Shown piece by piece: positions 37,424 to 51,400 of a stretch of DNA of 64,000 nucleotides; the stretch's first letter is position 1; every line of letters begins with the position of its first letter. A program made the position numbers and the translations under genes. Origin of the DNA: Chondrosia reniformis. Its lineage: Eukaryota > Porifera > Demospongiae > Chondrillida > Chondrillidae. Location: positions 5,453,384 through 5,517,383 of the forward strand of contig OX359199.1 of assembly GCA_947172415.1 (NCBI GenBank), read 5' to 3'. Below the pieces are notes generated by a model. It was not told the origin of the DNA and searched no databases. It saw nothing but the letters and a program-made list of their open reading frames with translations.

Positions 37424-38390
37424 ACTTGGATTGGGTTTGACAGTGTTCGACACAGGCTGAGGGATCACACTACAGATGAGCCAATGCTCCTTAAACTGAA
37501 GGATTGGCTGCCCTCTGAGGACTTTGAGAGAAGTTGCCACGAAGATTCAAGGACATCATGCAAGACTTACCACTTGGTGACTACACTAGAAGAGATGGAA
37601 AACAGCCTGGTACAGATCCAATCCATGATCAGGTAAGGTAATGTCATTGGCAACCATAATAATAAAGTAGAACAGTAGTATGTATGTAGGTTGTTGACTT
37701 GATTATCTCTTACATTTTCAGAGGATATATCTGAGTTCTCAGCTCCGCCTCCAACTAGAGAGAGATTATGGTGTGAAGGGATGGACTATTGCACAATGTA
37801 TAGGTGATGCCATTTTTATACCAGCTGGAGCTCCTCATCAAGTTGGTTCCCATGACTACCTCACTAAAACAATCATATCTGTGTGATCTGTTCTATATTT
37901 ATAAAGGTACGGAATGTGTGTAGTTGTATCAAGGTTGCTGAAGACTTTGTGTCACCTCAGGTTAGTGTGGACAACCATTAGCAGAATCTGTTGTTAATTA
38001 GTGTAAGTCTATAAAATAGCAGAATGATTGTTAATTGAATTATTCCTCTAAAGCATATTCCTGAATGTTTAAAGTTAACAGAGGAATTCAGACATCTCTC
38101 AGATTTACATAATAACCACGAAGATAAACTACAAGTAAGGAAGACATTGACACTGCACACTTTCTTGTTGATTAATGCTCCTCTCCCTTCATTTGTTTCT
38201 TCATCTACCACACCTCTCCCTCTCTTCTTGTCACTTCACTGAGTCATAAACCAATCACTCATCTTCTCTTTACCAATCCTCCTCACTCCCCCTCTCCCTC
38301 TCTCCTTCAAAGGTTAAGAACATTATATATCATGCACTGAAAGATGCTGTTGGCGCCTTGCTTCCTCAGAGAGCAACACATTCCAAGTAG
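37424..38390 (+). pseudogene. KDM3: KDM3 pseudogene with deleted catalytic core, unit C
   Basis: Identical layout to the unit B copy, including the frameshift after LKDWLPSEDF and the DYTRRDGK/PGTDPIHDQ fusion (ends 37632). The CSCIKVAEDFVSPQ exon, damaged in B, is intact here. The last exon ends with TAG at 38388-38390. The shared lesions show that B and C derive from one already broken ancestor. Confidence 0.85.
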
Positions 38391-38838
38391 TCATGTGACT
38401 GAGCCACACCCATTCATGTGACCAGGACACACCCCTTCTCTACCAGACAGTTCTGTTTCTTCACTCTAATATGTACTTTGTATGTTTATAACATCATTGA
38501 AGCTACATTATCTTATTAGCTCTGTCATTCAGAACCACAAGTGTTATGTATGATTTTTAAGATGATAATCAGTATGACATTGAATATTACAGCCATGTTT
38601 TTGGACCGTCCCTGCTTAGAAAATATGGCCATACTCTCTGATAAGTATATAGATGATTGACCATACCATTAGATACATTGCAATCTGTCTTGTAAAAGTT
38701 CAAGTAATACAGTTATCATGTACAATTTAATCTTGACAGATATGTACGTATGTACACACAAAAGTATAAAAATATGTAGACTGTCACAAAAACTACTTAT
38801 TTATTAAAGTATTCTAATATTATTTCTGTTATAATATC
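38391..38838. other. 3' intergenic region between KDM3 remnant and gene D
   Basis: Third copy of the 12834-13292 interval. The gene D poly(A) signal AATAAA is at 38800-38805 on the minus strand. Confidence 0.6.
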
Positions 38839-41800
38839 TTATATTAGTCTAAACCCTCCTTCCAAGAGAAGATATTGCACTATATCTTTGTGTCCTTTAC
38901 CACTAGCCACGGTTAAACAGTCCTTTCCATATTCATTCACATCGAACTTCCTCTCACCAAATAAGGGCAAGAGGTACTTGACAACATTAAGATGTCCTCC
39001 ATCACAGGCATTATGGAGAGCAGTGTTTCCATGCTACAAAATAGAGGCATACAGTGCGTATTGTTCTCACTTAAGAGTGAAGAGATTAGCAGGAAAAGAA
39101 GTTTAAAACTAAAATTGGAAGCTTCATAATTGAAAGTATGCACAAAAAGGCAATAGTAAAACAAGAGTATATAAGTAAAAGTACGAATGCCTACATGAAC
39201 ATATATTGAAACCTCTAAAATATGCCCTAACAACCAATTACATTTACCATATAAATTCAATTGTATATATACGTAGGTAATCACATTTCTGAGGCAAATT
39301 ACATATTACATAATGGAAATCTGGGCCATCTATATAGAGCAACATTCACTAATTGTTGCTATATAGAAGGTTGATGTGAATTCATCACCTTGCACATCTG
39401 CCATATCATTGTCAAACTAATTGTGGCAGATTATAAAGGACTCACCGTAGGTATGAATACACAAATTATAGGAAACAATACTTACTTGCTATACAGAGAA
39501 GTACCTTACCTTGTTCTTGTGGTACACATTAGCTTTACGTTCCTCTGTCAGATGTTGTACTACTTGTAAGTGACCTCCAGCACAGGCTAGCAGTAGAGCT
39601 GTGGTACCATTCTATAAATAAAACATTTAGTGTTCTTTTATCAATTATGTTAAATACAGAACTCCTCAAATTCATACACTACTGATTAATGTCTGATAAA
39701 TATATACTCTCCATCAACACTCATAGTCAACATACAAAATGTGGTTGACTGACATTTACAGTTAAGACTAAGTCTTCTTAAATATCACATCTCCTTCAAC
39801 ACAATATACTCACTGATTCAATAGTTCTCATTCAATAGAGTTTACACTCACTCTACACATTACAGCTATTACATGTTAATACTCACAATGTCCTCCTCCT
39901 CCAACTTGACAAAACACATGTCTAATAAATACTTGACTATGGTCAGTCTACCACACTGACTTGCTGTTAGAAGGGGAGTCCGACCATGCTGTGTATAGAG
40001 AGAAAGGTATAGAAATAGGGAGTTATGTGTAACACAGATCAATAAAATGAAAGGGAAAGCAGTTAAATTCAATTACTCTACACCACATACACACTAAACT
40101 ATGCACTGTTAAGAGGTACATTGGTGCACAGGGAATAATACTTCAAGTAGACATGCCATTAGGCAATATACTACAAAGGTTTCAATAATACTCATGTACA
40201 GATGATCTATAGAATATCAACAATGTGAAGCCATTAGAAGGTTCACTGGATAACAAACTTGTAACCAACAATGTCTTACCTTATTCTTTTCTTCAGGAGA
40301 GAACTTCAGTTCTTCAACAATGTAGCTCACCATTTCAGGATTGTCTTGTTCATTTTTGCTGGCATAGTGTACCATACTGTCTCCATAAACATCAACATCA
40401 TGGAGCTTGTCTGCTACTGTAAACTTTGGCAGTACAAACTTCAGTAAATCTACACTTCCACTGTGAGCAGACAAGTGTAAGGCATTTGCATCTCTCTGTA
40501 ATATGAAAATATAATACAGTACAATCATAAGTTTGAACCAGTATCTGATACATACAAATACCAACATATTTCTCATCAATAAACACCTCTCAGTATGTAT
40601 ACATACATATTAACTTATGGAGTATTATAACAGTGTGAAATTTATACACTGATATTCGATGCAAGTACCCAGGATATGTAGAAGATTTATACTGTGAATG
40701 GAAGGTATATTTACACAAACACTATAAGAATGTGATAAGTAAACTAGTGCATTTACATGTCACACTATCACTGCAAACCCAACTAACTACAGATAACTAT
40801 AATGACACATTAAACAGTGTCTAAATGTACTACAGTCTTACATAGACCACACACGGAGGATCATTATAGGACAATCAATACTATACAAGGTCCTGTGCTA
40901 GTAATATAGTCACTGGAGATGTATAAGAATGGAAATAATTTCACTTTTCACATTTCACACATTATAACATTTTAAGCCAACGATTGCATCATAGTTACGG
41001 GGCAATCCGCCAAATATAAAAACTCGCCAAATGCTAAAATCGGGCATTTCGCCAAATATATTGCCCGCCCAATTTTCCACGGTAGTCAGTGGAGATGCAT
41101 AAGAATGGAAATAATTTCTCTTTAATATCTACAACACATGTTGAAGAGTAAATCACTTTACATTCACCTTTCTCTCCACTATCCAAACACTTGCTACAAC
41201 AATACTTACTTGCTATACAGAAGTACCTTACCTTGCTCTTGTGGTACACATTAGCTTTACGTTCCTCTGTCAGATGTTGTACTACTTGTAAGTGACCTTC
41301 CTGACAGGCTACCAGTAGAGCTGTGTTACCATACTATAAATAACAAATTAAATATTCTATTAACTCACTCTCTAAAAATATAGTGTACGCAGGTTGTATC
41401 AGTAAAATCATATGTTTGTGTACAAGCTGTATTTTCATATAGCACACTCTTATGTCTCTAAACTCACCCTTTCCTCCTCCTCATCTACATTGTGACCTGC
41501 ATCCAACAGGAGTATCAGGACCTCCAAGTTTCCATTAAGACCAGCTTGTACCACAGGTGACTGGAAAGGTAAGGTAAATATATTGTTGAATCCTATCAAG
41601 CTATTGCCACTTTATATGTAAGAATGTCATGGAATATCTAAGACTACAATCAAACTACAGTTAGAACTGTTATACCTGTTTCCTAGTAGACAGTGATTCT
41701 TTCTTCTTTTCATTATATTCCAAGAGTTGTACTGCTAGTGCTAGTACTGTTTTAAACCTGTGTGAGATGGTTTCAAAGTTGACTCTTACAGTCTTCACTA

Positions 41801-44800
41801 AAGTATCACAAAGGTACGTCTCCTCCAGCTCCTAATGGAGGAATGGATCACATTAACACGTACATACGTACATCATACATAAGAGAAGTCCTATATACAG
41901 TACTTATAAAAAGGAGGAGATCTATATTTAATACTATTAGTGACACAGGCAAGCCTTGCCATATAAAATACCTCAATACTGCTCTTTTCTTTCTTCACAC
42001 CTTCCTTCAGTTCTACTATCTGCTTCCAGTCGCTGAAGTCTTCAGATTCATACAAATTCTTCATTCTCTTCTTCACTTTGGATAAAATGGCTTCCTTCTC
42101 TTCAATCTGCACCTGATACTTGTAGAACTTGTCTTCTACCAAAGACACCTTTCACAACAAGAGATATTAAGGAAGAGCATATAGTCATCAGACGTAATTA
42201 TGCTTAGCAACCCAACTATTCACTGACATGTAGATCACTTACCACACACTCTTCTGACACTCTTTCCTTTTCTTCCTCTTTATCCTGTTTAGATGTCTCT
42301 TTTAGTTGCTCCTCAAGTGATTCCACCTTCTCCACCAAGTCTATATCCACCAACTACAAACAGATCAGTTTAGCATTGTAAGAGTTGAGACTGCACCACA
42401 TGGTGTAATGATAGTTATATCAGTGAGTCATGTAACTGCTACTAGGTTGAGTTGGGAATGTAGTTATTAGTGATATCGCACCTCCTTCAGCTTCTTCACT
42501 TCTCCAATATACTTCATTGCCTGATCTCTTGTTCTGTTCAACTCATTTTGTGACGTCTTCAGTTCCTCTTCTTTACCAGCCAGTTTAGTCTTCAGAGCAT
42601 GCAGCTCCACCATTGTCATGTGGTGCATTCCCTCCATTCCTTTCAGTTTATCATTCAACTCACAGTTCAGGTCCTAAAACAAGACAAACCGCTGCCTTAT
42701 GTGAGCACATCTTAAAATAGTAGTATAGTAGATGTGTCACTCAAGTGAACGTATCATGCATGCACATACATATGTATACACTAATTGTATCTATACGTAC
42801 ACATGTATATATAGATAATTGTTGTATCAGCATATTTTGTGATTCTTATATGAAGAAACAATAAGGACAAAAAGCTGTCTATGGATCGACCATCTTTTTA
42901 AGAGGCTAAGAGAAGACTCTGGCTCTGTTCCACCCATCAGCTCAATCAGCTCCTCAGGAGACATGAGTGGGTGGGTGGATACATCCAGAGATAAGACATC
43001 TGAGCAGGTCAGCTTTAGATCTTACAGTCCACTATCTTTCTAATGGATTCACTGAGATATTCCAGCATCATGGAAAACTAACTTTTAGTGCACTGAGTTC
43101 TTCATTTTCTTGAACTACATCAGTTTCCATTTTGTCATCCTCAGCTGTAATTAAGATGAAACTTAGTTTATCTATGAGAATTAGAAGATGACAGTTTCTG
43201 TTACTCTGACTGAATCTAACCTTGTTCCTGCAAGACAGTTCCTACAAGTGTGTCATCTCCCAGAGTGCTATCCAAGCCACCTCTTCTGTAAGGTGATATT
43301 TGAAGTACTGACAGCAGCTGTGAGCGGAAGTAGATGGGAAATGACAAATTTAAACAGTTGCTGCAGTACATGCCATACCACACTCACATCAATGTCCACC
43401 AGAGCTGACAGCTGGTGAGTAGTGGTCTACAACAATGGGAAGGGACTATTCAATTAAATGTAATTAACTACCATGGATCCTGCATGTTTCATATGTAACA
43501 GAAGATGAACAAGATTCAGAACACAATGCACTGACCTTTGTACTCCTCAGCAGGTCACCACCATTCAGTAGTGTCTGTTGTATGGAGTAGCAGACTGTGC
43601 TCCACTTGATATCAATGTGCCAACTGCCTGGATTGTGGTCAATGCTGATCCTCAGCACTCCTAGCTCAAGGAGGGACCAGAGAAGAGGACCTCTGCTGGT
43701 AGCATCAATCACATCTCTTGTGTGCCTGCGAGGAATGTAGAAGGTGATGACACAGCTGTTGCTTGGCTGGACTGAACACCATCTTGTTTTGCTCCTGTCT
43801 ATCCCAGCCCCTTCAATTAGGAGAAAGCGCCACAGCTCCATGCACCTCCCGTAGGTGACCTCCGGAATGGTGTCCTTCACAGTGATCTGGACTGCAGCAT
43901 CGTCTCCCTGTGACACCTCCTCCTCTCCTTGTAAGGCAGGTAGCCTCTTCTTCATGTTCATGATGTAACGGTAGTCCAGGAGGTGCTGCTCATAATGATA
44001 TAGAACAGCTTCAGCTTCATTGAGACTCTCTTTTGGTAAGATTTTCACCACAGTGCTGATATATGATAAATCATTCCACTCCTCCTGAATATTGAGGTAG
44101 CTGAAGATGCTGCCAACAGAATCAGCTTCCCTTATCTTCTTCACACCTTCCTCAGATACCATCATCAACCCAGTGTTGATCAGGCCCAGTGTCTCCTCCC
44201 TCACTTGCTTGAGATAAGGCTGAAGCATTTGAATGATTATGATACAGACTCCATTAAACGACCAGTGTAAGATCTTCTCTGGAGTTCCCTTCAGCAAGTG
44301 ACTGGACAACGTACAGTGGTAATCATGAAGTGGGAATCTCTGCAGTGTAACAGCACTTCTTTGTATAAGATCTATAAGTCAAAGACATTGAAAAACTGCA
44401 ATTTTACTCCTTTTCAGTTAACAGTTAAGTAAAGACTTCTGGAAATGCAAATATTACTGAATATTTGCATTGCAGCTGTTAAGTGTACATCAACACCAAC
44501 TCAATAAACTTAGTTGGTGTACACAAAATGAATTGGTTACTGTAAATTTTTATGCGAATACATGTCTCAATAAGTGCACAAAACTCTAACTGGGTTTAGT
44601 TCCCCAATGATGCATGGCATTGAAACTTCCTTTCATAAGATAACAATTGTGGTAATTGGCATTTAACTGTTTCCTAGTTCAGGACAGAAGTTGTTGTTAA
44701 ATATTTAACTATTTTGGGGTTTACTGTTTACTTATGAATTGGCCACTACCTTTTTTAAAAAGTTGCTCCTTCAGAGCGTCAGCTTCGGGTTTACAGCTTC

Positions 44801-46074
44801 TAGCTACAAGAACATCTAGCAAGCTCCCAAAAGTCCTTGGCTTGTCTCCTGTGCCACGAGCATTTCGGATCCACTCTGAGAACAACTTTAACAAACACTG
44901 CTCATATTCTTTAGCTGAACTTTTGATTCCTCCTAACTTGTTTACAGAAAACCCTAGCGCTATCCCAATATCCTCCCACTTGTGTGGCACTTCATCAACA
45001 ATACAGCCTTGAAGGATTTCCATGTGATGTTGTTCAATAGAAACACTAAAAATAGAGATTTTATAACTTCTCTGCAGTTTACAGACAAATTGTAAATATA
45101 ATTCTTTCTACAAATGGTTTGTGCAACTAATCTAACATGTAGTACTCACTGTTGATACTCTGGTAGTGAACTGTAAAGTGTTTCACCTAAGTTGGATTAC
45201 AAAAGTGAAGTATTAAGTGAACCAAGTCATGATACAGTTCTGATACAATAGCATGACCTGCACATACTTACTACAGTAAAATATTACATGTTATAATCCC
45301 AATATGACCGCCATGAGTTGCACATACTAGCTGAGCAGGAAATACTTGCCTTTCACTTCTGTGACTCCACCAGGGGTTGGTACTGCAGTAGAGCAGGTCA
45401 CTACTGATGACTTGTTTGGCTCTGAGTTGTGTGACATTCTCTCTTGTCTATCACTCTCTTCTTTCAAAGAGGACAACCTGGTATTCCTAAGTACAGTACA
45501 GGGAATCACTATATATTTTATCACGTACCTATCAAGTGTTCACAGTACTGTACCTTTCTACTGCACTTCTCATATGGTGTGAATCCCCAGCTAATAAAGA
45601 ATTGGAAAACTTACTATGATAAAAGGAATCCAATATTGAACTTCAGAAGAAAGAAGTGGAGATATTTATGCAAGGCTTATAGCCTGTTATGTCAAAACTA
45701 CAACTTGTACATATTCAAACTTTGTACAGAGAAGAAAGCCTTCTTACTAGACTGGGAATGTCCTTCGAGTCTCTTCTTTATCTCATCCGCAACATCTCCT
45801 TTATCTACAATCGGTTCTCTGAGCACGATCAGCAGGTATTCCCAAGTCGGTTTCACCAGCACGCCTCCCACATTCCTCTCGCCTGCACTAATCCAGTTAT
45901 CCAGTACAGTACACATTATATCCGTCACATCTCTGTTCTGCTCCTTTAGTACTTTAATAGAATCCTTTTCTCCCAAAAATATAGCAAGTACGATCAATTT
46001 ATCTACCAGTTTAGGTATGAAATGGAGCAGAACTATAAGAGAAGCAGGCTCTTGTAGATTTACTTCTGAAGTTT
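38839..46074 (-). CDS. Gene D: death-domain/coiled-coil/ankyrin protein
   Basis: Exons: 45748-46074, 45554-45590, 45350-45486, 45150-45186, 44750-45045, 43536-44371, 43388-43411, 43221-43317, 43083-43144, 42482-42673, 42243-42353, 41972-42148, 41676-41831, then ankyrin exons 41468-41560, 41232-41333, 40280-40495, 39887-39988, 39510-39611 and 38839-39033 (stop; C-terminus EGGFRLI). All phases match, giving about 1,100 residues. Oddities: the exon at 45350 has a GC donor (AAAG|gcaagt) where the other copies have GT, and the exon at 41676 has an in-frame 9-base deletion at its end. Unlike B and C, the first death-domain exon has no internal Met near its start (IVLLHFIPK, as in gene A), and no gene-A-like first exon is seen upstream. 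An unseen first exon is therefore needed. Confidence 0.77.
40950..41096. mobile_element. Insertion in a gene D intron with repeated CGCCAAATAT-like motif
   Basis: About 145 bases, bounded by two copies of the intron sequence gtcactggagatg/gtcagtggagatgcataagaatggaa. They contain cgccaaatataaaaactcgccaaatg and cgccaaatatattgcccgcc. Genes A to C have uninterrupted intron here, and the duplicated flank suggests an insertion or local duplication. Confidence 0.5.
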
Positions 46075-46281
46075 CTAAAAAACAAAACAAAATACATATG
46101 TACTGGCTGACACTCTTTTAATCATTTGAAGGTGATGGCTGCCTTGAATGCTTCTACAAGGCTTTCTGACGTATGGCTTAAAAAGGTATACTGAAGTGCA
46201 AACCCTCGGCGCAGAAGTTATACATGTACGTACGTATATGTTAGCAATAATGATGCAATAACAAAGAAATGACTGGAAAGA
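46075..46281. other. Upstream flank of gene D
   Basis: Homologous to the B and C flanks. No start exon recognised. Confidence 0.4.
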
Positions 46282-46637
46282 CAGATTCAAGAATTTTGGT
46301 AAGAAGGTATTCAGTTTTCAAGGAGCAAAGTTGTGAAACTCCCTACCTGATTGCTAATATGTTATTTAATGTTTTTGGTTCATGTATTATCACTCATCTA
46401 GTAATTTGATTGTATATGGACACTTGGGCCTTTTGATTTCTGTTCATCTTTAAATCGGCCAAATTTTCTTGTTATCACAATTTCACTTTTCATAATTATC
46501 ACACTTTTTCACACCTTGTTAGTAGCCTACATTTTGGCCAAAACATAGGCTACTGGTAGCACCAGTATAATAAGAAATCCCATCCTATTCTAAGAATCTA
46601 AAATCTTTAGTTCCATATTGCTTAACTATTTCATCAT
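46282..46637 (+). mobile_element. LINE 3' fragment inserted only in unit D
   Basis: The plus strand reads KKVFSFQGAKL-stop-NSLPD, the common C-terminal motif of LINE ORF2 proteins (GAKLWNSLP) with Trp turned to stop. An AT-rich tail follows. It interrupts sequence that is continuous in B and C (tggaaagacccgtgacctttt). Confidence 0.6.
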
Positions 46638-46969
46638 TTTTGAACCTGTGTGTTAAAAATGTGGTAATAAATACATACACACACGCACACGCACACACAC
46701 ACACACACACACAGACTGAGTACTGTAAAACCTCTGGTGCATATGCAGCTAAGGTTAATTATAAATTTTAAATTAGTGCCATCATGGCAATATTAAATGT
46801 GATATAAATCATATAAAATTATCAAAAAACAATGCAATGACCATTCCAAAGCTGGCCACATTGATTTCTTCTTAAAAATTATATTTAGCTATTCTCTTTG
46901 TCTTCAGTGAGTTCTCCTAAATTACTAAGATTGTTTTATCAAAGCCTTTTCATAGAAGCTATAGTTAAT
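46638..46969. other. Spacer with short (CA)n tract, unit D
   Basis: It contains a (CA)n tract at 46671-46712 and non-coding sequence shared with B and C. Confidence 0.5.
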
Positions 46970-47423
46970 TCAACTTCCAAGAATTTCATAATTGAAAGAT
47001 CTACATACATCCAGTATGTGCAGTAATTGCTGTTGCTTTATCAACCTTAACCCTGCCCCATCTTTGAGAACATCCACCATTATCATGCACAAAATGTGTA
47101 CTAGCATAGAAGCTGTTCCTTCAGCCAGGCCTGGTATACAAGTCAACTACAGCACCGACAGGGAAAATTGATATTTTTGCCATAATAATCACTATCATTA
47201 TCTACCATTCAGGGTATTCCTCAACAGAACCTTCCATGATGTTATTACTAATCTTCCCTTACTAAAGTACCTCCGACATGTTAAACAAGCAAGACTGTAC
47301 CAATAGGATACCTAGATTTTTTTCAATCTGGATAGCTTCATGTTCTACTCGTTCTCTTTTAGCTTTAGGAGAAGATTCCATTCTACTAGCAAATGCTCTT
47401 TTATTCTTCCGTCTTTTTGCCAT
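46970..47423 (-). pseudogene. Small unknown gene, broken copy in unit D
   Basis: The first exon is open (ATG at 47421-47423; MAKRRKNKRAFASRMESSPK). The micro-exon acceptor AG is mutated (acatgtcg), the micro-exon has lost two bases, and the last exon has a one-base insertion (ttgtataccagg). The NRF1-like site upstream is also lost. It appears to be a decayed copy. Confidence 0.6.
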
Positions 47424-48491
47424 GCTGCTAAAAGGTTTCCATGAATCGAAATCAATGACAAAGGCAGACAAAATGGCCGGTCAATAAATAAACGAAAATG
47501 CCAAATTCATTATTATGTTGTTATTAACCCTCGGCCTCGGCACGTATGCGCCAGAGACGTTACAGTACGGTGTATGTGCGTGTGTGTGTGTGTGTGAGAA
47601 CAGCAGATGAAACATTTGAGGTGAAGACTGATCAGTGGTGATTGTGTCCTTTTTAATGTTATGGACAGAAGGGGTATCGGACACAAAGATGCAAGTCTTT
47701 CAGGCCTTGGTGATATCAGTCCTACTATATGGTGCAGAGACATGGGCAGTGACCAAGGAAACTGATAACCTTCCAGATACGATGTCTGTACGTACATGTG
47801 AGACATACTCTAATTACAGGAATGACGACATTTTATAAGAGTGGCGAACCCACAGTGGAGTGCCAACTGAGGCAGAAGAGACTGCAGTGGTTTGCATGGT
47901 TAATTACAGAGTAAGCAAGACCACCACATTCAGAAGCAGATTTTTAGATGTACGTAGGCCAGAAGGAAGGAGAAGGATGCCATGCATGCGCAGGTGGCAC
48001 TCAACTACAGTGAGTTGAGCTGTTAAACAGAGATCTTGCTGCTATACCACAAGAAGTGGTGCAAAGCAGAGATGTCACGTTGTGCTAACATGATTTGTCT
48101 AGATCGATCCTGCCCAACGTCTTAATGGACAAGGTCTACATAGGAGGTGTGTGTGTACATAGACACATTAACATACATACACTGTGCCAAGGGTCTGTAC
48201 ATTACGTAGTACTTCATTAAATACTGCACGTTGAATTCAATATGTAATTTCTTATATGAAGTTAGGTGTTAACTGATACTACATTCAATAGGGCGGCCAT
48301 AATTTTTGGCCAACCCGACTTTGAGAGTGCTACCATAATCTCTGATACTTCCAAATTACCAGATCAGAACTTTAATTCCAAAATAGCTGTCACTAGACCC
48401 TCAAGATTTATATGGACATTCAATTTCAATATACTAGTCATATATTTATAAATAAATGTACATTTATGCAAATATACTAGTCATCATTCTG
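47424..48491. mobile_element. LINE remnants, unit D
   Basis: The plus strand at 47635-47838 reads TKMQVFQALVISVLLYGAETW and then breaks. A NPQWSAN-like tail and an AT-rich spacer follow. It corresponds to 22011-22862. Confidence 0.6.
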
Positions 48492-51400
48492 TTAAATAAA
48501 TGTACTCTCCAAAAATTCATTCAAAAATATTCCTTTAGAATCAAGTTCTTGCTGCAGAGACAGAAAATTGATTAGTTTTGGATAAAGCGTTGTCATTTCT
48601 CCTAAAGTAGAATGGAACTCCTTGCCCCAGTGTGGCCTTCCTGAGAGTGGACTGGTTAACCTGTGCACCTCACCAAAGTACAAATCCTTCTGCTGCTGAG
48701 AAGGATCATACAGCAGAAGAGTAAGGAAACAGCTAAGAGGACGACCATAGCTCGGACTCAACCAGAACTCATCTCCAGCCACCATTCTCACCTACACATA
48801 CCGTGATGTGATAGATAGACTTTTTATAACATCTGCATGCACCCATATGATAAGAATATCAGTCATGTGTCACTTTGACATTGTAACATTATCTCCTATA
48901 ACATATTAAAATCTTACATAACTGCTATTCAGAATTTGAGTCATTTTCAGCTGTTTCTTGTACAAAATCCTTTTACTATTAAACTCTATACATTTATACA
49001 AGAAAAAGCTGCAAATTTGAGTAGCAGCTAAATAAAGTTTGCAAGCACAAAGCGTCCCCATCCATAATAAGGGTCTTACTTCCTAGCCACTCCCACAATA
49101 TGGCTGCTATGCACCACACTTCCATACCTCTACAATATCATTGACTACCATATCCACATTCTTCACAAATTGAATGAGCTTGCTGATGGCCATCACACAA
49201 TTCTCCTGTGACACAGAAATCTCTGAATTGTGATGTGTACCCTACAGACATTGCCATATTGATTACTAATAAATCTCTACTATATTTCACATTTTTGTAT
49301 ATATACAATAACTATACTATATGGCTATACATGTATGTGCTTTATAATGTGTTCTGTAAATAGAAATAATTATAGATAGATGGTAGAATGGTTTTAAAAC
49401 TTATTTGACTATAGATTTACCCCACCCCGCCCCCCACCTACGTATGTGTCCTGAGTACCTGATAGAGAGGCATGTAGAAAATGTCTCTGTGACTTCCTAC
49501 TCTTTCATGCACTGGAAATACTACACCAGAGTCAATAAGTAGCTTAATCATAAGCTTTCCCATGGCAACAGGGACCTGATTGGATAACCACTCCACCATT
49601 TCATATACCATGCCCTAAGGAAGCAAAGCAAAACGGTATATCGCAAGTAGCAGAGATAATAAGCAGCATCACATAACTGTCCATGACACTCTATAGATTA
49701 ATTGCTGTGTATAATATAATCAATGATGATACTGTACACAACTGGTGAAGATGAAAAGGAGGTCAATTCCACAATACTGAGGCAAAGGCTGGGGTAAATA
49801 CAGTTTGACATAATAATTCCTACTTATTATTCACAATAGAATGTATAAAGATGTACAGATGAAATGTCTTGCAATATTAATTGAAACACAAACACAAATG
49901 TGATCTTCCCCAAAACAATAAAAATCTTAACTGCACACGTACAGTAATACACATACGTATATACACGTTTGCCTAGATGTACATACATACTGATATTTAA
50001 TATATCCTATGGCATGTATTCATGTGTGACATTCCTACTCTAAGTCTTAATGCTGTTAGACTTGGGTTATTAGTTGGTTTCTGGTCAGTCCTGTCAAGCT
50101 GGTACACTATGCATGTGTCTGAGTTCATCTCCAACCACAACTTTACATACTCTGCTGAATTTATTAAATCTTCAAAATGCTCAATACAGTAATTTAGTGG
50201 TTTAGCCTGTATATAAAGAAAAAAGTTAATTATATCAGGGAGTACGGTAGTACTCCCTATGTAGGGATGACACGGTTTTTTTCGTTTTCCCCATACATTG
50301 GTATAGGAGCGAAATCCCGAAATAGGCCGAAAATCGACAAAACAAGGCTATGTATGGCTAAATATACAATATACATACTCTAAATAGACCTTAAAAGCAA
50401 GCGAATATGTCCCGCTGGCGAAATAATAAACTTTAAAAATTTCCATTTTCGTCTTCTTCATATTCTTCTTCTTCTTCTTATTCTTCTTCGTCAGCCATAA
50501 CTAAAAAACTATATAAGCTTTTGGACTAATTGTTACACGAAACTACTGCAAATTTTCCGAGCTGTATTCTTTTGTAGAAGCGAGAGCGATAACGCAATTA
50601 TTGAGCATGACGGTTTTCATGACCCTAGAGTCAAGGCCTCAATAAAGTCGCCATTTTAATGACGTCATAATCAGTCGAAGATTGCGAAACCAAAATGATT
50701 TTAATTATACGAATCTAATTCCTAGCCCATGCTCCATAAAAAGTACAGAAACTAGAAATATTACAAATTTTCTACAAAAATAGTGAAGATGTAGGGATGG
50801 CATAAAAAGTAGAGAAACAAGAAGGGATGTTACACAGTGAAGCATTAGCTATACATGAATCCTACAAGCAAGGGTGTTGTATGATTCATGCACAGCTAAT
50901 GCTTCACTGTGTAACATCCCTTCTTGTTTCTCTACTTTTTATGCCATCCCTACATCTTCACTATTTTTGTAGAAAATTTTTAATATTTCTAGTCATCTTT
51001 ACAAATTGATTAAACTTTGAAATAAATATGGTAGAGATGCAGCAGCTTGTCTCTCCAGACTTACTTCTTGCCTTTCAATGAGGTCAAACCTCTTCTCAAA
51101 CTGAAAAGTAACTTGGGTAATGACACCAAGGAGACCTAGGCTGACTAGACTGGCATTAAAGAAGTCAGTTCCCTTCTCACAGGTAACAATCTAGAGGAGA
51201 AGAGACAGGATATTCACACAATTGGAACATCTACAGATAAATCATAATTCCACTATGATAGGCTGTATCAGCGTCAAACTTACCGTTCCATTAGCCAACA
51301 ATAGTTTAAATTGGGTCACAAGTGTTGCCAGGTTACCGTATTTACTACCAGCAGAATGAGTGGCTGCATGTACGTATTATAGAGGTACTGTATAATATTA

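Noticed and set aside
45444..46121. 225-residue plus-strand open frame
   Set aside because: It is the antisense of gene D linker and first death-domain exons. Minus-strand phases and homology explain it.
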